A stretch of DNA of 64,000 bases from the NCBI GenBank assembly GCA_025093555.1, contig JAIWNF010000024.1, forward strand, positions 620,001-684,000, in the 5' to 3' direction. The position numbers and the translations under genes are program-made. Origin of the DNA: Circinella umbellata. Its lineage: Eukaryota > Mucoromycota > Mucoromycetes > Mucorales > Lichtheimiaceae. Every line of letters starts with the position of its first letter. The first letter of the stretch is position 1. The notes under the pieces are model-generated. The model saw only the letters and a program-made list of their open reading frames with translations. It was not told the DNA's origin and made no database searches. Shown here in pieces: positions 12,601-25,322 of the stretch.

Positions 12601-15600
12601 AAAGTCGGACAACTATTTAGAAGGGTTAAAATATTACAGTTAAACTATATAATCAATTCAACTTTAAAATTACTATTTATGTTCATCTTTTATTATTTGT
12701 TTCAGAAACCAATGAAAGTTTACTTTTATGCAATAGTATTACAAAAAAAAAAAAATTAAAAAATGTAGGATGGGGTAATTTTACTAAATTTATCACATAT
12801 GCACTCTTATTGGTCTGTGCACTTCTTGTGAAAATACAGTGACCATCATTTTTTTTAACTATGCAAAGAGACTAATCCTTTTTACAGGGACCGAGGGGCT
12901 AGAATGAAATATTCGAAAAGTGTTCCACATCATATATCACGATATTATCTTCTGACTGATTTTACTTGAATTCTTTTTTTTTTATTTTTATTTTTATTTT
13001 TTCCACCGGGATTTCTTTTTTTCTACAACATACTACGTATTCAATTCCCCAATCATATCATCTATTGACTGAATAAAACGTGTTCATGTATATGAATGAC
13101 AATATCATAAAGCGCGTAAACTGAATTTTATTACTATTTACTTAATTGAAAGTGAAAAAGAAAGAGGAAAAAAAATAATCTCGGATGTCTACAAATGATT
13201 AGGGTCAATGCGTGCGAAGCGATAACAAAACATGTTAAATATATATACACACGTGCCAGATCGCTATCGATATCTTACATTTACAACTAAAAACCGAAAG
13301 GTTTGGAGAAAACATACTATTGTACAACGATGAAAGAAAGAAAGAAAAAACATATAAGTTCTCTCATTGGTCTTATTTTTTATAATAATAATAAAAAAAA
13401 GAGAAAAAAACAAAACAACGTGCTGTATTGAATTATGGTAATACTTCCTATTATGAGAAAATCTATTATCTATATAAATAATGCTGGTTATAATATAGGT
13501 CCCGGGAAATGTGTATTACTTTTGATTCCTTGTACGTATATAAAAAAAAATTAATCTAATTAATAGTAATGGTATTTACAATAGGTCATTCATTGTCCCT
13601 CTTCTTCTTTTTTTAAAATAATAGCCATAAACTAGTGCTCAAAATTAAAGTACAAGATAGAAAAGGAGAACTACCTTGAAAAACAATATTCACTTGTTCC
13701 CGTACGATATAAACAAATGGATTTGCACTATATTTTTTTTATTTATTTTGTATATAAAATAATAGTATGGGATACCACGCGCACAAATAACATATAATAA
13801 AAACTGACTTACGATGGGAAAAACCAATCATTGACTTTATAGATAGATAACAACAATTTTATTTTTAAAATTCTTTGGGTTCATTGAACCAGGTGAACTA
13901 TTATGGCGACAGAAATTTCAAGTGATAATGAACCTTTCCTCCCCCCCCCACCTCTCCACTCCTCTTACTACATAAAAAGGAAAACTGAGCCTTTTTTTTT
14001 ATTATTTATTGTTATTTCCCACCTGGTATATCCACGAGGACAACACTGTTTTTTTTTCTTCTATTTGTCCAACAATAAGAAAAAAAAAAGTATACCAAAA
14101 AAAGATAAACTGTAGTGGGTTAAAAAAGATCAGGACTTATTGAAGCACGTGTGTTGTTAAAGTAAAAAAAAAAAAAAAAAAGGGCGGGATAATGAACTAG
14201 GAAATAATAATAAACAAGTTGTCCAGCATAATAAAACCATTGACCACACAATCTATAACAGGTTTAATGATACGTAGAAAAATTGCCAGTGAACCATTTA
14301 TCCGAATTCTTTTAACAACATACTTGTATTATAACAACAATGATGTTATGACAACAACAATTGCACTGGAATAGAAAATAATAGATAATGGGATATACAT
14401 AAACAAATAATGACATTTTGTTGTTGTTTTATCGTTGTCATAGAGTAAAAAAAAAACCGACTTTACGCTTAATAAAAAAAAAACAAAATTGGTATGCTGT
14501 GTGCTAAGCCGGGAAATTGTAAAATTATTTATTATAATGAAGAGGAACAACCCACGTGCTTAAGTAGAATAGAAAATAAAATATATATACATGGAGTACC
14601 ATCTGACATAATAGTGATCGCCTTAAATTTTCTACATTGGGCATTCGACCAATTAAAAGAAGAATGTTCCGATGGATAGTAGTAAGTTTATCGTAGACAT
14701 CAAATGAATGAATTAATGACATATATATATAATATGATATATCGGAATAACTCTTTTTAATAATAATTATAATAATAATAAGCTACTTTCCGAAAAATAA
14801 ACAATTACAACCCTCCCGTTTATCCTTTGTTGTATTATAATATTTTGATGAAAATTATATACGTAGAAAATAATGATGTCAATGCTTCATCTGTCATTTT
14901 TTTTTCTTTAAATAAAGGAAAGGAGTCCGAGACAATTTTTTGACGTATGTATAAAAGAGGCTATATTTTTTGTAACAAGCATATTATTATGTACCTGTTT
15001 TGTAACAGGTTCGATATATTTGTTAAAGTGACCAAAAAAAAAAAAACTAGCTTTGTTGAGCCAAGATAAAATTCTTTGTTTCGAATCTATGCAAAAAAAA
15101 AAAAATTGTGTATGAACACGCGGTTTTTGAATATGTTTAAACCGAAAAAAAAAAGCTAGCGAATTGCTCTGAGCAAAGCGCCGCGTTATTAATATTTCCA
15201 AATATTCATCAGAAAAAATAAAAATAAAAAAAGTTGTTGTTGTTGTTGATATTATACATATTAAACGTCATGCATATACTGATAAACCTTGTCGTTATTT
15301 ATATAAAGAATATCAAATAGTCCATATTATATATTTAGAAAAACTGTTGTTGTTTATCTACACTGCATATGATTTTTAAGCAGTGAGCTAATAATGAAAG
15401 GAATGGGAAAGGTCCGAGCTCGCTCAATCATTCCATTGCAAAAAAAAGAGCTTTTTTTTATTTATTTTTAAAGCCCACCTTACTCTAATGTAACCAAAAT
15501 AATAATAAGCAAGAAACAATATTTTTAATACTCCTGAAAACGACCGTGTGTTGTTGTTTCGAGATGAAATAAAGATTATTATTTCGTGAGACGACTTATA

Positions 15601-17123
15601 TAATTACTACTATGTAAAAAAAAAAAAACGGCGAAGTTAAAAACTTTATAATAGTGTGCATGTACATAAACAACAACATTACGCAACTGTCATACATAAA
15701 AATCCGTCAAATGCGGTTATATTTATTAAGGCTTCAATGTGAGTATTATCCACGTCTTTTTTTCTTTTCTCTCTCATTCTCTTCTTCCCCTGACTCTACC
15801 CTAGAATGTTTCGCAAGTTGGTGTTATGTTACCTAATTTTCCCCCATGATGGAAAAGAAAGAGCGGTTTAGCATCCGTTCGGTGAAATCCTCTTTCTATA
15901 TAATTATAAGAATGCTGTGCAAAACCCCATATTGAGACAACAAGGGAAAATAGTTAATTAGTGTGTTTCACATGCTACGTACGAAATAATCTTTATTTTT
16001 TTTTGTTGCATGATGACAGCTCGTTTATTTCATCTTATTCTATTAATTCGATATTTTCCCAAAATAAAGTTGTTATGTGCTATATGTTATATATGGAGAT
16101 ACATGTGTTGTTAAATAGGAATGCGTTGATTTTATTTATCATTATTATTGATATACATTATCATCTACATCTAAAGTAATGTTGTTACCACAAAAACTAA
16201 ATATATCATATCATTATGTGTAATAATAACATTTTTTTTTTCAATCTGCTTGTCCCCGCCCCCGTCCCACTCCCACCCCCCCCGCTTCTATATCTAGTTT
16301 ATCTCCTGTTTGCTTATCCGATTGTTTACATTATTTTGTATTGTTGATTTTATATGTCTATGATTTATTATTATTGAGAGAAAGCGAGAGCGAGAGAAGG
16401 AAAAAAAAAAGAAAAATAGATGGGAATTTTATCGTGCTACAAAAACAAGACACTATTCAACGCCCAAACAATTTTTGAATAATAAATCGTACAGATAGTA
16501 CACAGATAATGTTACCCGAATTGGGATGAGTTCATTGTTCCTGTCGCCTGCTTTCTTTAAGGAAAAGAAAGTATGAAACAAATATTTATGTGTTCATTGA
16601 CAGACCGCTTAATATAGCCGTTTAAGGACGAACGCGTGACTGTAACCGACGGATACATAACAACAACAACAAAAAACAAAAATATTGGTATGTTCCACCA
16701 TGCTTGGAAAAGGCCGATCTTGTGTAATATTCCCTAAAATAATCGATGGAAACCAAAAGAATGAAAAAAAAAAAATGGAATGAAAAAGATGTACGTAATA
16801 GTGAATAGTTAATGGAACAAGGAAAAGAATGAGTCGATTATTTTTTATATAAAAAAAGAAAAATGTTGTCTATTATTAAATTGATTTTACTCTGCTTATT
16901 TTTTATTTATGATTAAAAAGGAGGAATGATAATAATGATAGATTATTCTTATATTTTATGTTTGACGTTGAAAATATATATGTGTGTAAAAGGGGATCTG
17001 GTGACAAAAAAAAAATAAGGGCGGGTGAGTATGGTAGACCACACACACCAAAAAAAAAAAAAAGGTTTCAAGGACTTTAATAAGTCTTATTATTTTTTCT
17101 GTTTCATTTAACAAGTTTTATTG

Positions 17124-17131
17124 TATAAATA
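17124..17131 (+). promoter_or_regulatory. TATA-like box upstream of HAL4-family kinase
   Basis: TATAAATA lies 222 bp before the kinase start codon and about 30 bp before a long pyrimidine tract. That arrangement is usual for a fungal core promoter with a pyrimidine-rich transcription start region. There is no experimental support. Confidence 0.45.
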
Positions 17132-17159
17132 GCCTGGTTTTTTCTTCCTGTCTTTTTTT

Positions 17160-17160
<1 letters not shown>

Positions 17161-17192
<32 letters not shown>

Positions 17193-17205
17193 TTCTTTCT
17201 CTCCC
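17161..17205 (+). repeat. CT-rich microsatellite in kinase 5' leader
   Basis: An almost uninterrupted (CT)n/(TTTC)n pyrimidine run lies between the TATA-like box and the start codon. In fungi such tracts often mark highly expressed promoters or transcription start regions. It is also a likely length-variable locus. Confidence 0.7.
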
Positions 17206-17352
17206 AAATTTCTCTCCTCCAACTTTAATTAACAACAAAAATAATTACAAAAAAAAAAAAGAAGGCTCTTCTATACCTTTCTAACATCTTTTTTTTTTCC
17301 TTTTTCTTTCTTCAACTTCAACTTTTTTCTTTATATAATTTTTCATATTTAG

Positions 17353-19632
17353 ATGTCGCACTTATTGCAATACGGCATTGTCACGCCAGAATGTTCTGTG
17401 CCATCTAGTCCTACACTCTCACCCGCCGTTGTCACGCATACAAATGCTACGAATCGTCATGTACATTCAAACGATGATGCTTCCAACGTTGATTTGACAG
17501 AAGTAACTCGATTATTACAAAAAGCTGTTTCTTCTCGATCTACTCGTCGTTTCCAAACCATTTTGACTAAACCTCCTTCTCCAGCTGCATCATCTGTATC
17601 ATCTTCATCATCATCATCACTTTATCAATCATCTACTGGAGATTCATCACCGCAGCAGCAGCAGCAGCAGCAAAAACAACGACAACAACAACAACGGCCT
17701 AAACTTTCCCATCGAAATGCTTCTACAGCAATGCCACCTCAATTTATTTTTAAACGCCCTGAATATAATGAACATTATCATCGAACTCATTTTCATCATC
17801 AACAACCACCTTCTTCATTCCAACATCCTCCAGTTACACCACCCTCTCTTCATAATGATAATGCTTCTTTATCATCGACTTCTTCATCATCATCATCGAC
17901 ATCATCTACAGACCGTCCTTATAAGGAATATTCTTTCTTTGGCTGGTCTGATCTACGACGTTTCTTTGGCGCTACTGAACATCCTGTACCTTATAAAATC
18001 CAACATTCATCTAGTAGTAGCAGTATCCATAGTAATTACAGTACCGAAGATATTTTTGGTAATCACTTTCGTCAAGATATTGAAGGCCGATATGGTAAAT
18101 GGGGTATGTATACCATAAAATTTTTAATTCTTTTTGAAGGAGACAGAAAATTTTGAGCAAAATAATACATCATCCCCTATTAAAAAAAAAAAAAGAGCGC
18201 GCGTCATTTTGAGGCATTTTTTATATATAACTCAGTAATCTTTATGCATAATTTTTATTTTTTTTGCTAATTTAAAATTATAATCAACATAGGTCGATTT
18301 ATAGGTAAAGGAGCTGGCGGATCTGTACGTTTAATACAACGATCTGAAGCTAATAGTAAACCAGTTGCTGTAAAACAATTTCGAAGACGGTTACCACATG
18401 AGTCCGACAAAGATTACATCAAAAAAGTCACTGCAGAATTTTGTATTGGATCTACCTTGCATCATGCCAATATTATTAAGACCTTGGATATTATTCAAGA
18501 TGGACCTAATTTTTATGAAATTATGGAATATTGCCCCAATGACTTATTTACTATTGTCAAGAGTGGGATGATGTCCCGAGAAGAAATCGCTTGTTGTTGG
18601 CGTCAACTTTTAAATGGTGTTGAATATTTACATAATACAATGGGAATTGCCCATCGTGATTTGAAATTAGACAACATTGTCTTGGACCATCAAGGTATGC
18701 TCAAGATTATCGATTTTGGTTGTTCTTCCGTATTCAAGTATCCTTTCGATAATAATATTGTCATGTCAAAAGGTAAATAAATCATAATCTCCTTTTTTTT
18801 TTCTTAATTACCCTTTTCCTTCAGATCATCACGATCATCTTTTTTTTTTCTCCCCTCTGTTCCCAACCCAACCCTCCCCCCAACCCGAATATATATAATT
18901 CTATTTCGTATCACTTTTTTATTATAATAATTTAAATATTTATACATGTAAACAATATATAAAACAACCACATGTTAACATCCAAACTTGGTTTTTATTT
19001 ATCTATATAATAATTTAATAGGAATCTTGGGATCTGACCCTTATATTGCACCAGAACAATATATTCAACCAACGTACGACCCTCGACAGTCAGATGTGTG
19101 GTCATGCGGAATTATTTTCATTTGCATGACCATTAGTAGATTTCCATGGCGTGTGGCACAACAGTCTGATCCTTCTTTCCAAGCGTTTGCCTCCAATTCT
19201 AATCAACAACCATTTCGATTATTAAAATTATTACCTCGCGAAGCTCGTCCTATCATGACTGATATACTTGATTTGGACCCAAATCGTCGTCCTACTTTGA
19301 AGACCGTTTTACAAGATAATTGGGTCAAAAACATTGATTGTTGTTCTCTGGAAGAACCTGGTGTTCAACATGTTCATCATGTTCAAGAAACTTTACCATC
19401 AATTATTCATGAACGCGGTAATGTCGTTGTCATTACCAATGAACCACCAGGGGTGATTACTGCAAGAGAAAATCGTAAACGACAACAACAACTTCCACCA
19501 TCCTCACCACCACCAACACAACCAGTTCATCAAAAACATCATCAACCACCATCACCCAATTATAACAAAAAACCTCCATCTCCACCTATTAATAATCTTC
19601 CAAGAAGAAGAAGATATATACCCGCAGCTTGA
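17353..19632 (+). CDS. HAL4/SAT4 (NPR/HAL5 family) serine/threonine kinase
   Basis: Three exons (17353-18103, 18293-18772, 19022-19632) give 613 aa. Residues 1-230 are a low-complexity Ser/Gln/His/Pro region with (CAG)n and (TCA)n runs. The kinase domain begins at about residue 250 with [14 protein letters not shown]. It has [31 protein letters not shown], and the family-specific activation segment [20 protein letters not shown]. Then comes the [20 protein letters not shown] motif. The last ~90 residues are Pro/Gln rich. The GSDPYIAPE sequence and FPW motif are typical of the fungal-specific Hal4/Hal5/Npr1 kinase group. These kinases regulate plasma-membrane transporters (K+ transport and nutrient permease stability in yeast). 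All catalytic residues are present. The first ATG after the pyrimidine leader is taken as the start. Confidence 0.9.
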
Positions 19633-20456
19633 TGAACTCATCTTTATTTTATAATATACCAACTATTATTATTATTACTATTATTTTTTTTTGTATGTAT
19701 AAAGGAAACTATATATTCCCACCCAACCATATTCCCCATCCCGTACTCACATTCCCATCATCTTATTACTCTATCTCTCTTTCTCTCTTGCGTCTCCTAT
19801 TATTATATCACACTGTTTTCCCCTTTCTTTTTTTTAAAAAAAAGCGAGAGTTTAAAATATCATTATAAAAAAAAAAGTTTCCCATTCGTTTTACTTTATC
19901 TCTCTCTCTTCACCATACATACAACCCACACAGCATCATCATCTTGTACTATAATAATTTATTTTTTTCCCCTCTTTTTATATACATATATAAATATATT
20001 TCTGATGTGATTTTTTTTTTTTTGGATATATAATATATTTTCTTCCCTTCCATTTATCATCATCATTAATATCTCAGCATCAACAAGTTTTTTCTTTATC
20101 TATATTTCATTATTTACAAAAAAATAAAATAAAAAAAACTATTTTCACATCTAGTATATATAAAATGAATTAAAAATTGGTCTGCATTCTTCATAAATAT
20201 AAGTTATGTTCTTGGTGATCTCATGTTTTACATTTTCCATAATAATAATTATCTATTATAACAATATGAACTCGGTAAAATTTATAATTTTTTGTTTCTT
20301 TTTTCTTTTTTATTTTTTTATTTTTTATTATATAACAAGAAAAAACAAGCACGCCATAAAATTAAGGACCGTTGTCTTGATCATATAAAAAAAAAAGTCG
20401 AGTTTTTTTTTTTTGTTATACACACGTATATATACGTGTTATATCATTTTATATAT
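19633..20456. other. Intergenic 0.8 kb between kinase and CSC1-like channel
   Basis: This is the 3' region of the kinase and the promoter of the channel gene, both on +. It is T-rich with pyrimidine blocks and no TATA box that stands out from the AT background. Open frames at 19629-19868 and 20206-20388 are homopolymer-rich and rejected. An 18-bp palindrome close to the channel start codon is listed separately. Confidence 0.5.
20422..20439. promoter_or_regulatory. Perfect 18-bp palindrome just upstream of channel start codon
   Basis: ACACGTATATATACGTGT is its own reverse complement and ends 17 nt before the ATG at 20457. It holds two facing ACGT half-sites. It could be a dimeric transcription-factor site or a small hairpin in the 5' leader. 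The function is unknown; chance is possible in AT-rich DNA, but the CACGTA halves are not pure AT. Confidence 0.4.
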
Positions 20457-23400
20457 ATGGCGACTATAGATACGGCTTATTATGTGCCAACTTTTTATGG
20501 ATTGTGTGCCACATTTGGTATTTCTTGTGCAATCACTGTATCTTGTGTTGCTACCTTTGAATTTTGTCGTAACAAAAAATCAATGCAATGTTTGTTTTCA
20601 CCGAGGACGCGCTTGGCAGGGTAATAATAAAAAAAAAAGAAATGAATTGTTTTTTCCACAAATGCAACTCATATACGTTAATAAAAGAAAAATAATATAA
20701 GCAAATAAACAAACTATTGTTTACTAATCTTTTATATCACCATCTTTTTTTTATATTGACTAAATTATTATTATTATTATTATTATTAGACCACATGTTG
20801 CAAAACAACTATCCAAAAAACCTTTTGGCTGGCTAAAAGGAACATACCATTTGGATGAATCCTATTATATTAACCATGTGGGATTGGACGCCACCATGTA
20901 TTTACGGTTTCTACGTATGGCCGCACACTTTTTGACTTTACAAGTCATTATCACTTGTCCATTATTATTATTTATACATTGGTATGCATCTTCACCAATG
21001 TCCAGAACAACAACAACATCATCAACATCTACTTCTATATCAACCACTTTCAATAATAATACAGTTCCTGGTGGCTCATCCTCTCCTATAACAGCTGGTA
21101 TTATTATTGACGACGTTGACAACTCTGAATATTATAATAATTTAACAACCACTACTGTAAGAACAACAACAGGAAATCCATATACAGATTTTCAAAGTAA
21201 TGCAACATTATATCAACTCTCAATATCGAATGTACCGCGTGAAGCACCCATAATGTGGGTCCACGTAGTCTTGACTTGGGTTATTTCACTCACCTGGCTT
21301 TGGCTTTTATTTGTTAATTATTGGCATCACCTGCTCTTGTTACTACAACAGCAGCAACACGACGATAATAATAATAATAGTAGTAAGGAGCATCTGAATT
21401 CAGACGTTACAATTCAGCATAAAGTAACCTACCAGCATGTGCGACGATCACACACAGTCTTATTAACTAACGTACCGCATCATTTGAGAAATGTTCAGTC
21501 ACTTTATCAGCATTTTTCAAGTGAAATTGGTCCTATTCGTCATGTTTATTTGGTGAGCCAAGCGGGCATTCGTGAATTAAATAAGGTATTAAAGAAAAGA
21601 CAATATTACATTGATCAGCTGGAACATAAATTGATTCTTTGGCATCGCCGTCGACACCATCATTCTGCTAAAAATGAACAAGAAAATCAATGCTGCCAAC
21701 GTCGTCGTCGCTATCCTACCCAAACAGAATCTTTGCTATGCTGGTTGCCTAATGTTACAAATAATGATGATCCAGATTTGATCCGATTGGTGCGTAAAAT
21801 TGATCGCTTAGATATAGAAATTGGTCAATGGAGAGACTTTAACATGGTTTCTACACGTTATCAACTACCTACGGGTACAGCTTTTATTACTTTCAAGTAG
21901 GTCTAAAAATAAAACGAGGGGTCGTTTACTACACTCTTTTAACTCTTTTTTTTTTCTATTTATTTATTTATTTTAAAAACTAATATCATCTCTATGGTAT
22001 ATATATATATATAATAGATCGATAGAATCTGCTCAAATATGTGCTAAAATGTCATGGAAACCGGGGGTGTTCCAAACTCAAATCGCACCCGAACCTCGAG
22101 ATCTCCTATGGAATGGCCTTTTGAGGCAAGGCCGTCGTGATAAACTAATGGGCCGCATGAGGCAATGGGCTGTTTTTATCGCTGTTTGGTAAATGTCTAT
22201 ATATACATATATATTTTCTCTTATCATGAAACATAACAAAACTGCGCGTTATTTTGTATGTACCATAAGCATCATTAAAAAAAAAGAGAGAGAGATTTGG
22301 CATATAAATTTTCTGTTTGTTTCGCAGTAAAAAAAAATGCACTCACACACTTCATAATTACCCCATTCACACTATTATTGATTAATTAATTAATTGACAA
22401 AAAAAATCATTATCTCCTTTACGTTAGGTCATTAACAATATTTTGGTTATTCCCCGTCTCCTTTATTTTGGGTTTAACATCGATCGAATCATTATCACAG
22501 CATTTTGGATTTTTAAATTATTTTGTGGATACGTCTGATGTGGTCAGGTCTTTTATTCAGAACATATTACCAATGCTCCTGGTGACTTTATTTATGAGTT
22601 TATTACCTTGGATTCTTTTAGGTAAAAGTTAATAAACGCATAATGCAAACCTATCCTCATCTTTTTGCATGTGGAGTTTCAAAAAAGGATTTGTTGTCAT
22701 CAGGGGAGAGAGAAAGAAACTTGATGAAACTTTTTAAATATACTCATATGCATCTTGATATATTGTATAGTGATTTCAAAACAACAAGATTTTGTATCTT
22801 ATTCAGCATTAGAAGATGCAGTATTAGGTCGATACTATCGATTTGCGATATTTAACGTATTGATTGTATTCTTATTGGGAACAAGTTTTTTATCCACGCT
22901 CTTGGATGTTCTTTACGAACCCGGGAAACTGATTCATTTACTAGGCAAATTTTTGCCTCAAGGAGCTAATTTCTTTTTAAACTATATTCTATTCAATTCA
23001 GCTGCTCATGCTATGGAATTAGTTCAATTGGGATCTCAATTATTTGGTCATCTGTGGTATCGATCACAATATTATTTATCAAGAACACCCCTTCCTAGGA
23101 AAATTTTGAAAACGAAACCGTGGTCATTTCCATACTATTACTATTACCCAAATCATATATTAGTGTTTGTTATCACATTAACATATTCTGTGATTCAGCC
23201 GTTGATTCTTTTATTTGCATTATTCTACTTTATAATTGCTGTACAAGTATTCAAACACCAATTTGCCTATGCCTATGTCCGTCAATACGAGACGAACGGA
23301 TTCCATTATCGAAGAATGGCTGGCTATACCTCAGATGGATTGGTGATATTTCAATTGACCATGACAGGTTTATTGTATTTGAAAGGTGCCATTATGCCAG

Positions 23401-24110
23401 CTACCGCTGTTATACCATTGACTTTAATTACGATTTGGGCCAAGATTAAGTTAGCACAGCATTTTTCACAACGACGACCTAAAATTCATTTTAAACCACC
23501 ACCACCGCCGCCTTTATCTCAGCAGCAACAAGAATCGGGACAGCAAGACCACGAAAAAGAACAACTAGAAGAAATAGCCCAACAAGAAAGAAAAGACCCA
23601 ACAAATAAGAAACTAAAACATAGTTCGAACAATAATGATGACGGTGGTATATGGAAACTAGCATACATTAAAGCATGGTGGCGCCACGGTCGTTATGCGC
23701 CACAACATTTTCCAACCAATACCATATCTTATGATTATTATCCAGAACAACATAAAGAACAACATAAATCAGCTATACCATCATCATCATCATCATCGTC
23801 GTCGTCGTCACCAGCTGTAATACCTTCATCACCAGCAAGTAGTACTTGTACAGATAAACAGGCTCTGGTAATTATGCATGATGAACACCAACATAATAAT
23901 AATGATAGTGAATTATTGCAATTACTGGCTTCTTATCCAGATGATGCACCTTGTGAAAATGAGCAATTTGAATATCCACCTTTGGTGACACCACTTGAAC
24001 AACGCTTATGGTTACCTCGCGATTCACAACGTTGTTCTTGGGATGTAAATGATTGTATCTCAATTTCATTAAATACATTACGTCGTTCTTTAGACCCTCC
24101 ATCTGTATAA
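20457..24110 (+). CDS. CSC1/OSCA/TMEM63-family calcium-permeable channel
   Basis: Five exons (20457-20620, 20790-21896, 22018-22188, 22428-22621, 22771-24110) give 991 aa. An N-terminal hydrophobic helix (YGLCATFGISCAITVSCVAT) is followed by the family signature FGWLKGTYHLDESYYINHVG and LDATMYLRF, then two more TM helices around a Ser/Thr/Asn-rich extracellular loop. A cytosolic domain follows (TVLLTNVPHHLRN, an RRM-like PHM7_cyt fold with TGTAFITFK). The 7-TM core then spans exons 3-5, including FVSYSALEDAVLGRYYRFAI and FNSAAHAMELVQLG. The C-terminal ~200 residues are hydrophilic with Gln and Ser runs. OSCA/CSC1 proteins are mechanosensitive or hyperosmolality-gated cation channels of the plasma membrane. 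The ATG is chosen because the upstream in-frame residues come from T-rich leader. Exon 5's acceptor (TATAG at 22766-22770) restores the conserved motif. Confidence 0.9.
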
Positions 24111-25322
24111 ACAAACTCTCTAAAAAAGAAAAGAGAGAAAAAAAAAAGTTTAATTTTTTTAGAAAAAAGTATTTATTTTTACGCATTATGCATTTTGTCA
24201 TTTGACTTTTTTTTTTTTTTTTTTCCTAATTGCAACACCCTCCCCCCTTTTTTTTTCTGAATTAAAACGTTCTTATATTATAAAATAAAAAAATCAAATG
24301 TGACAGTAAATTTGACACAAATATACAAACAAGAAGTTACACAATGGTTTTTTTTTCTCCTTTTCCCCTGAAATGTTTCGAATGACAGGAATATATTATA
24401 TACTATCATGGTCTATCCTACACACAGACTTTAACCCATATGATTAAGGTTACGTACATTTTTTTTATTCTAGTTTACACATAACCTTAATAGTTTTATT
24501 TCACACATTTCTTCAATATTCATACGTATGTGTTCCAGGAGGGTCATGACTTCTTAGTAGGTAATTAACTAATAATGACGTAAAATTTTATGCTTTTCCA
24601 GAGACTCAATCCAAAGTTTTCTATATTATCATTATTACAGACACATAAAATAGCATACATATGTATTGAATTTTTGATATATATTTATTGAAAATAAAAT
24701 GCCATCTAACTGACAAAGTACGTTAAAGAAGAGATCATATCTATAGTTTGAAAAATAAGATGTGCTTAATATAGTAATCTTTGCTACTATGGCTATGATA
24801 TACCTTTTGTATTTGCCATTTTTTAAGCATTATCACAAATACCATTAGACCTTGTTTTGTTATAGCAATGTTATCTCCATAATCAATATATATGTACGTA
24901 ATACTGTAACGGTATTCCTAATATTACTGTTTTTCTTTTTCTTACGTAGTGACTGTAATATACATTATTTCCTCTTTTTGTTATTTTAACTGAAGGAAAA
25001 AGGAAAAGAAAGCAACGTTCACAATATTGAGTATGGAATTTTAAAAAAGGGAGAGACAATCATCTCAAATAAAAAAAAAAGAACTTCAAACTGAACTGTA
25101 TGTATAATTTGAAATGTAATAAAAAAAAAGCGTTGATAGACTTATTATCACAATCCTTAGAGTGGCTCAGTAACAGTAAAAGATAACTTTCATTATTTTA
25201 TTGCATTTACAGTTTGTATTTATAATACATATATAAAAATAATAGTATATATTGAACTAATTATAACTATTTTTACTGTTCTTACTAGAAGCAGACTGAC
25301 CTTTCAACAGTACTGCACCCCC
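24111..25322. other. Intergenic 1.2 kb between convergent genes
   Basis: This AT-rich stretch lies downstream of both flanking genes. A 10-bp inverted repeat (ATTAAGGTTA at 24443-24452, TAACCTTAAT at 24482-24491) forms a possible hairpin. Nothing else was recognised. Confidence 0.5.

Larger units (their letters stand above)
11703..17352. other. Large gene-free stretch (5.6 kb)
   Basis: No frame here shows a conserved motif; the longest open frames are 60-100 codons of low complexity. The stretch is AT-rich with many homopolymers. Recognisable items are listed separately: an inverted-repeat element (12442-12600), a TATA-like box (17124-17131) and a CT microsatellite (17161-17205). Short (GTT)n and (TAA)n runs occur at 15234-15248 and 14765-14781. 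I looked for tRNA A/B boxes and saw none. It may hold unannotated non-coding RNA or a long regulatory region for the divergent kinase and tropomyosin genes, but the sequence alone does not show this. Confidence 0.5.
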
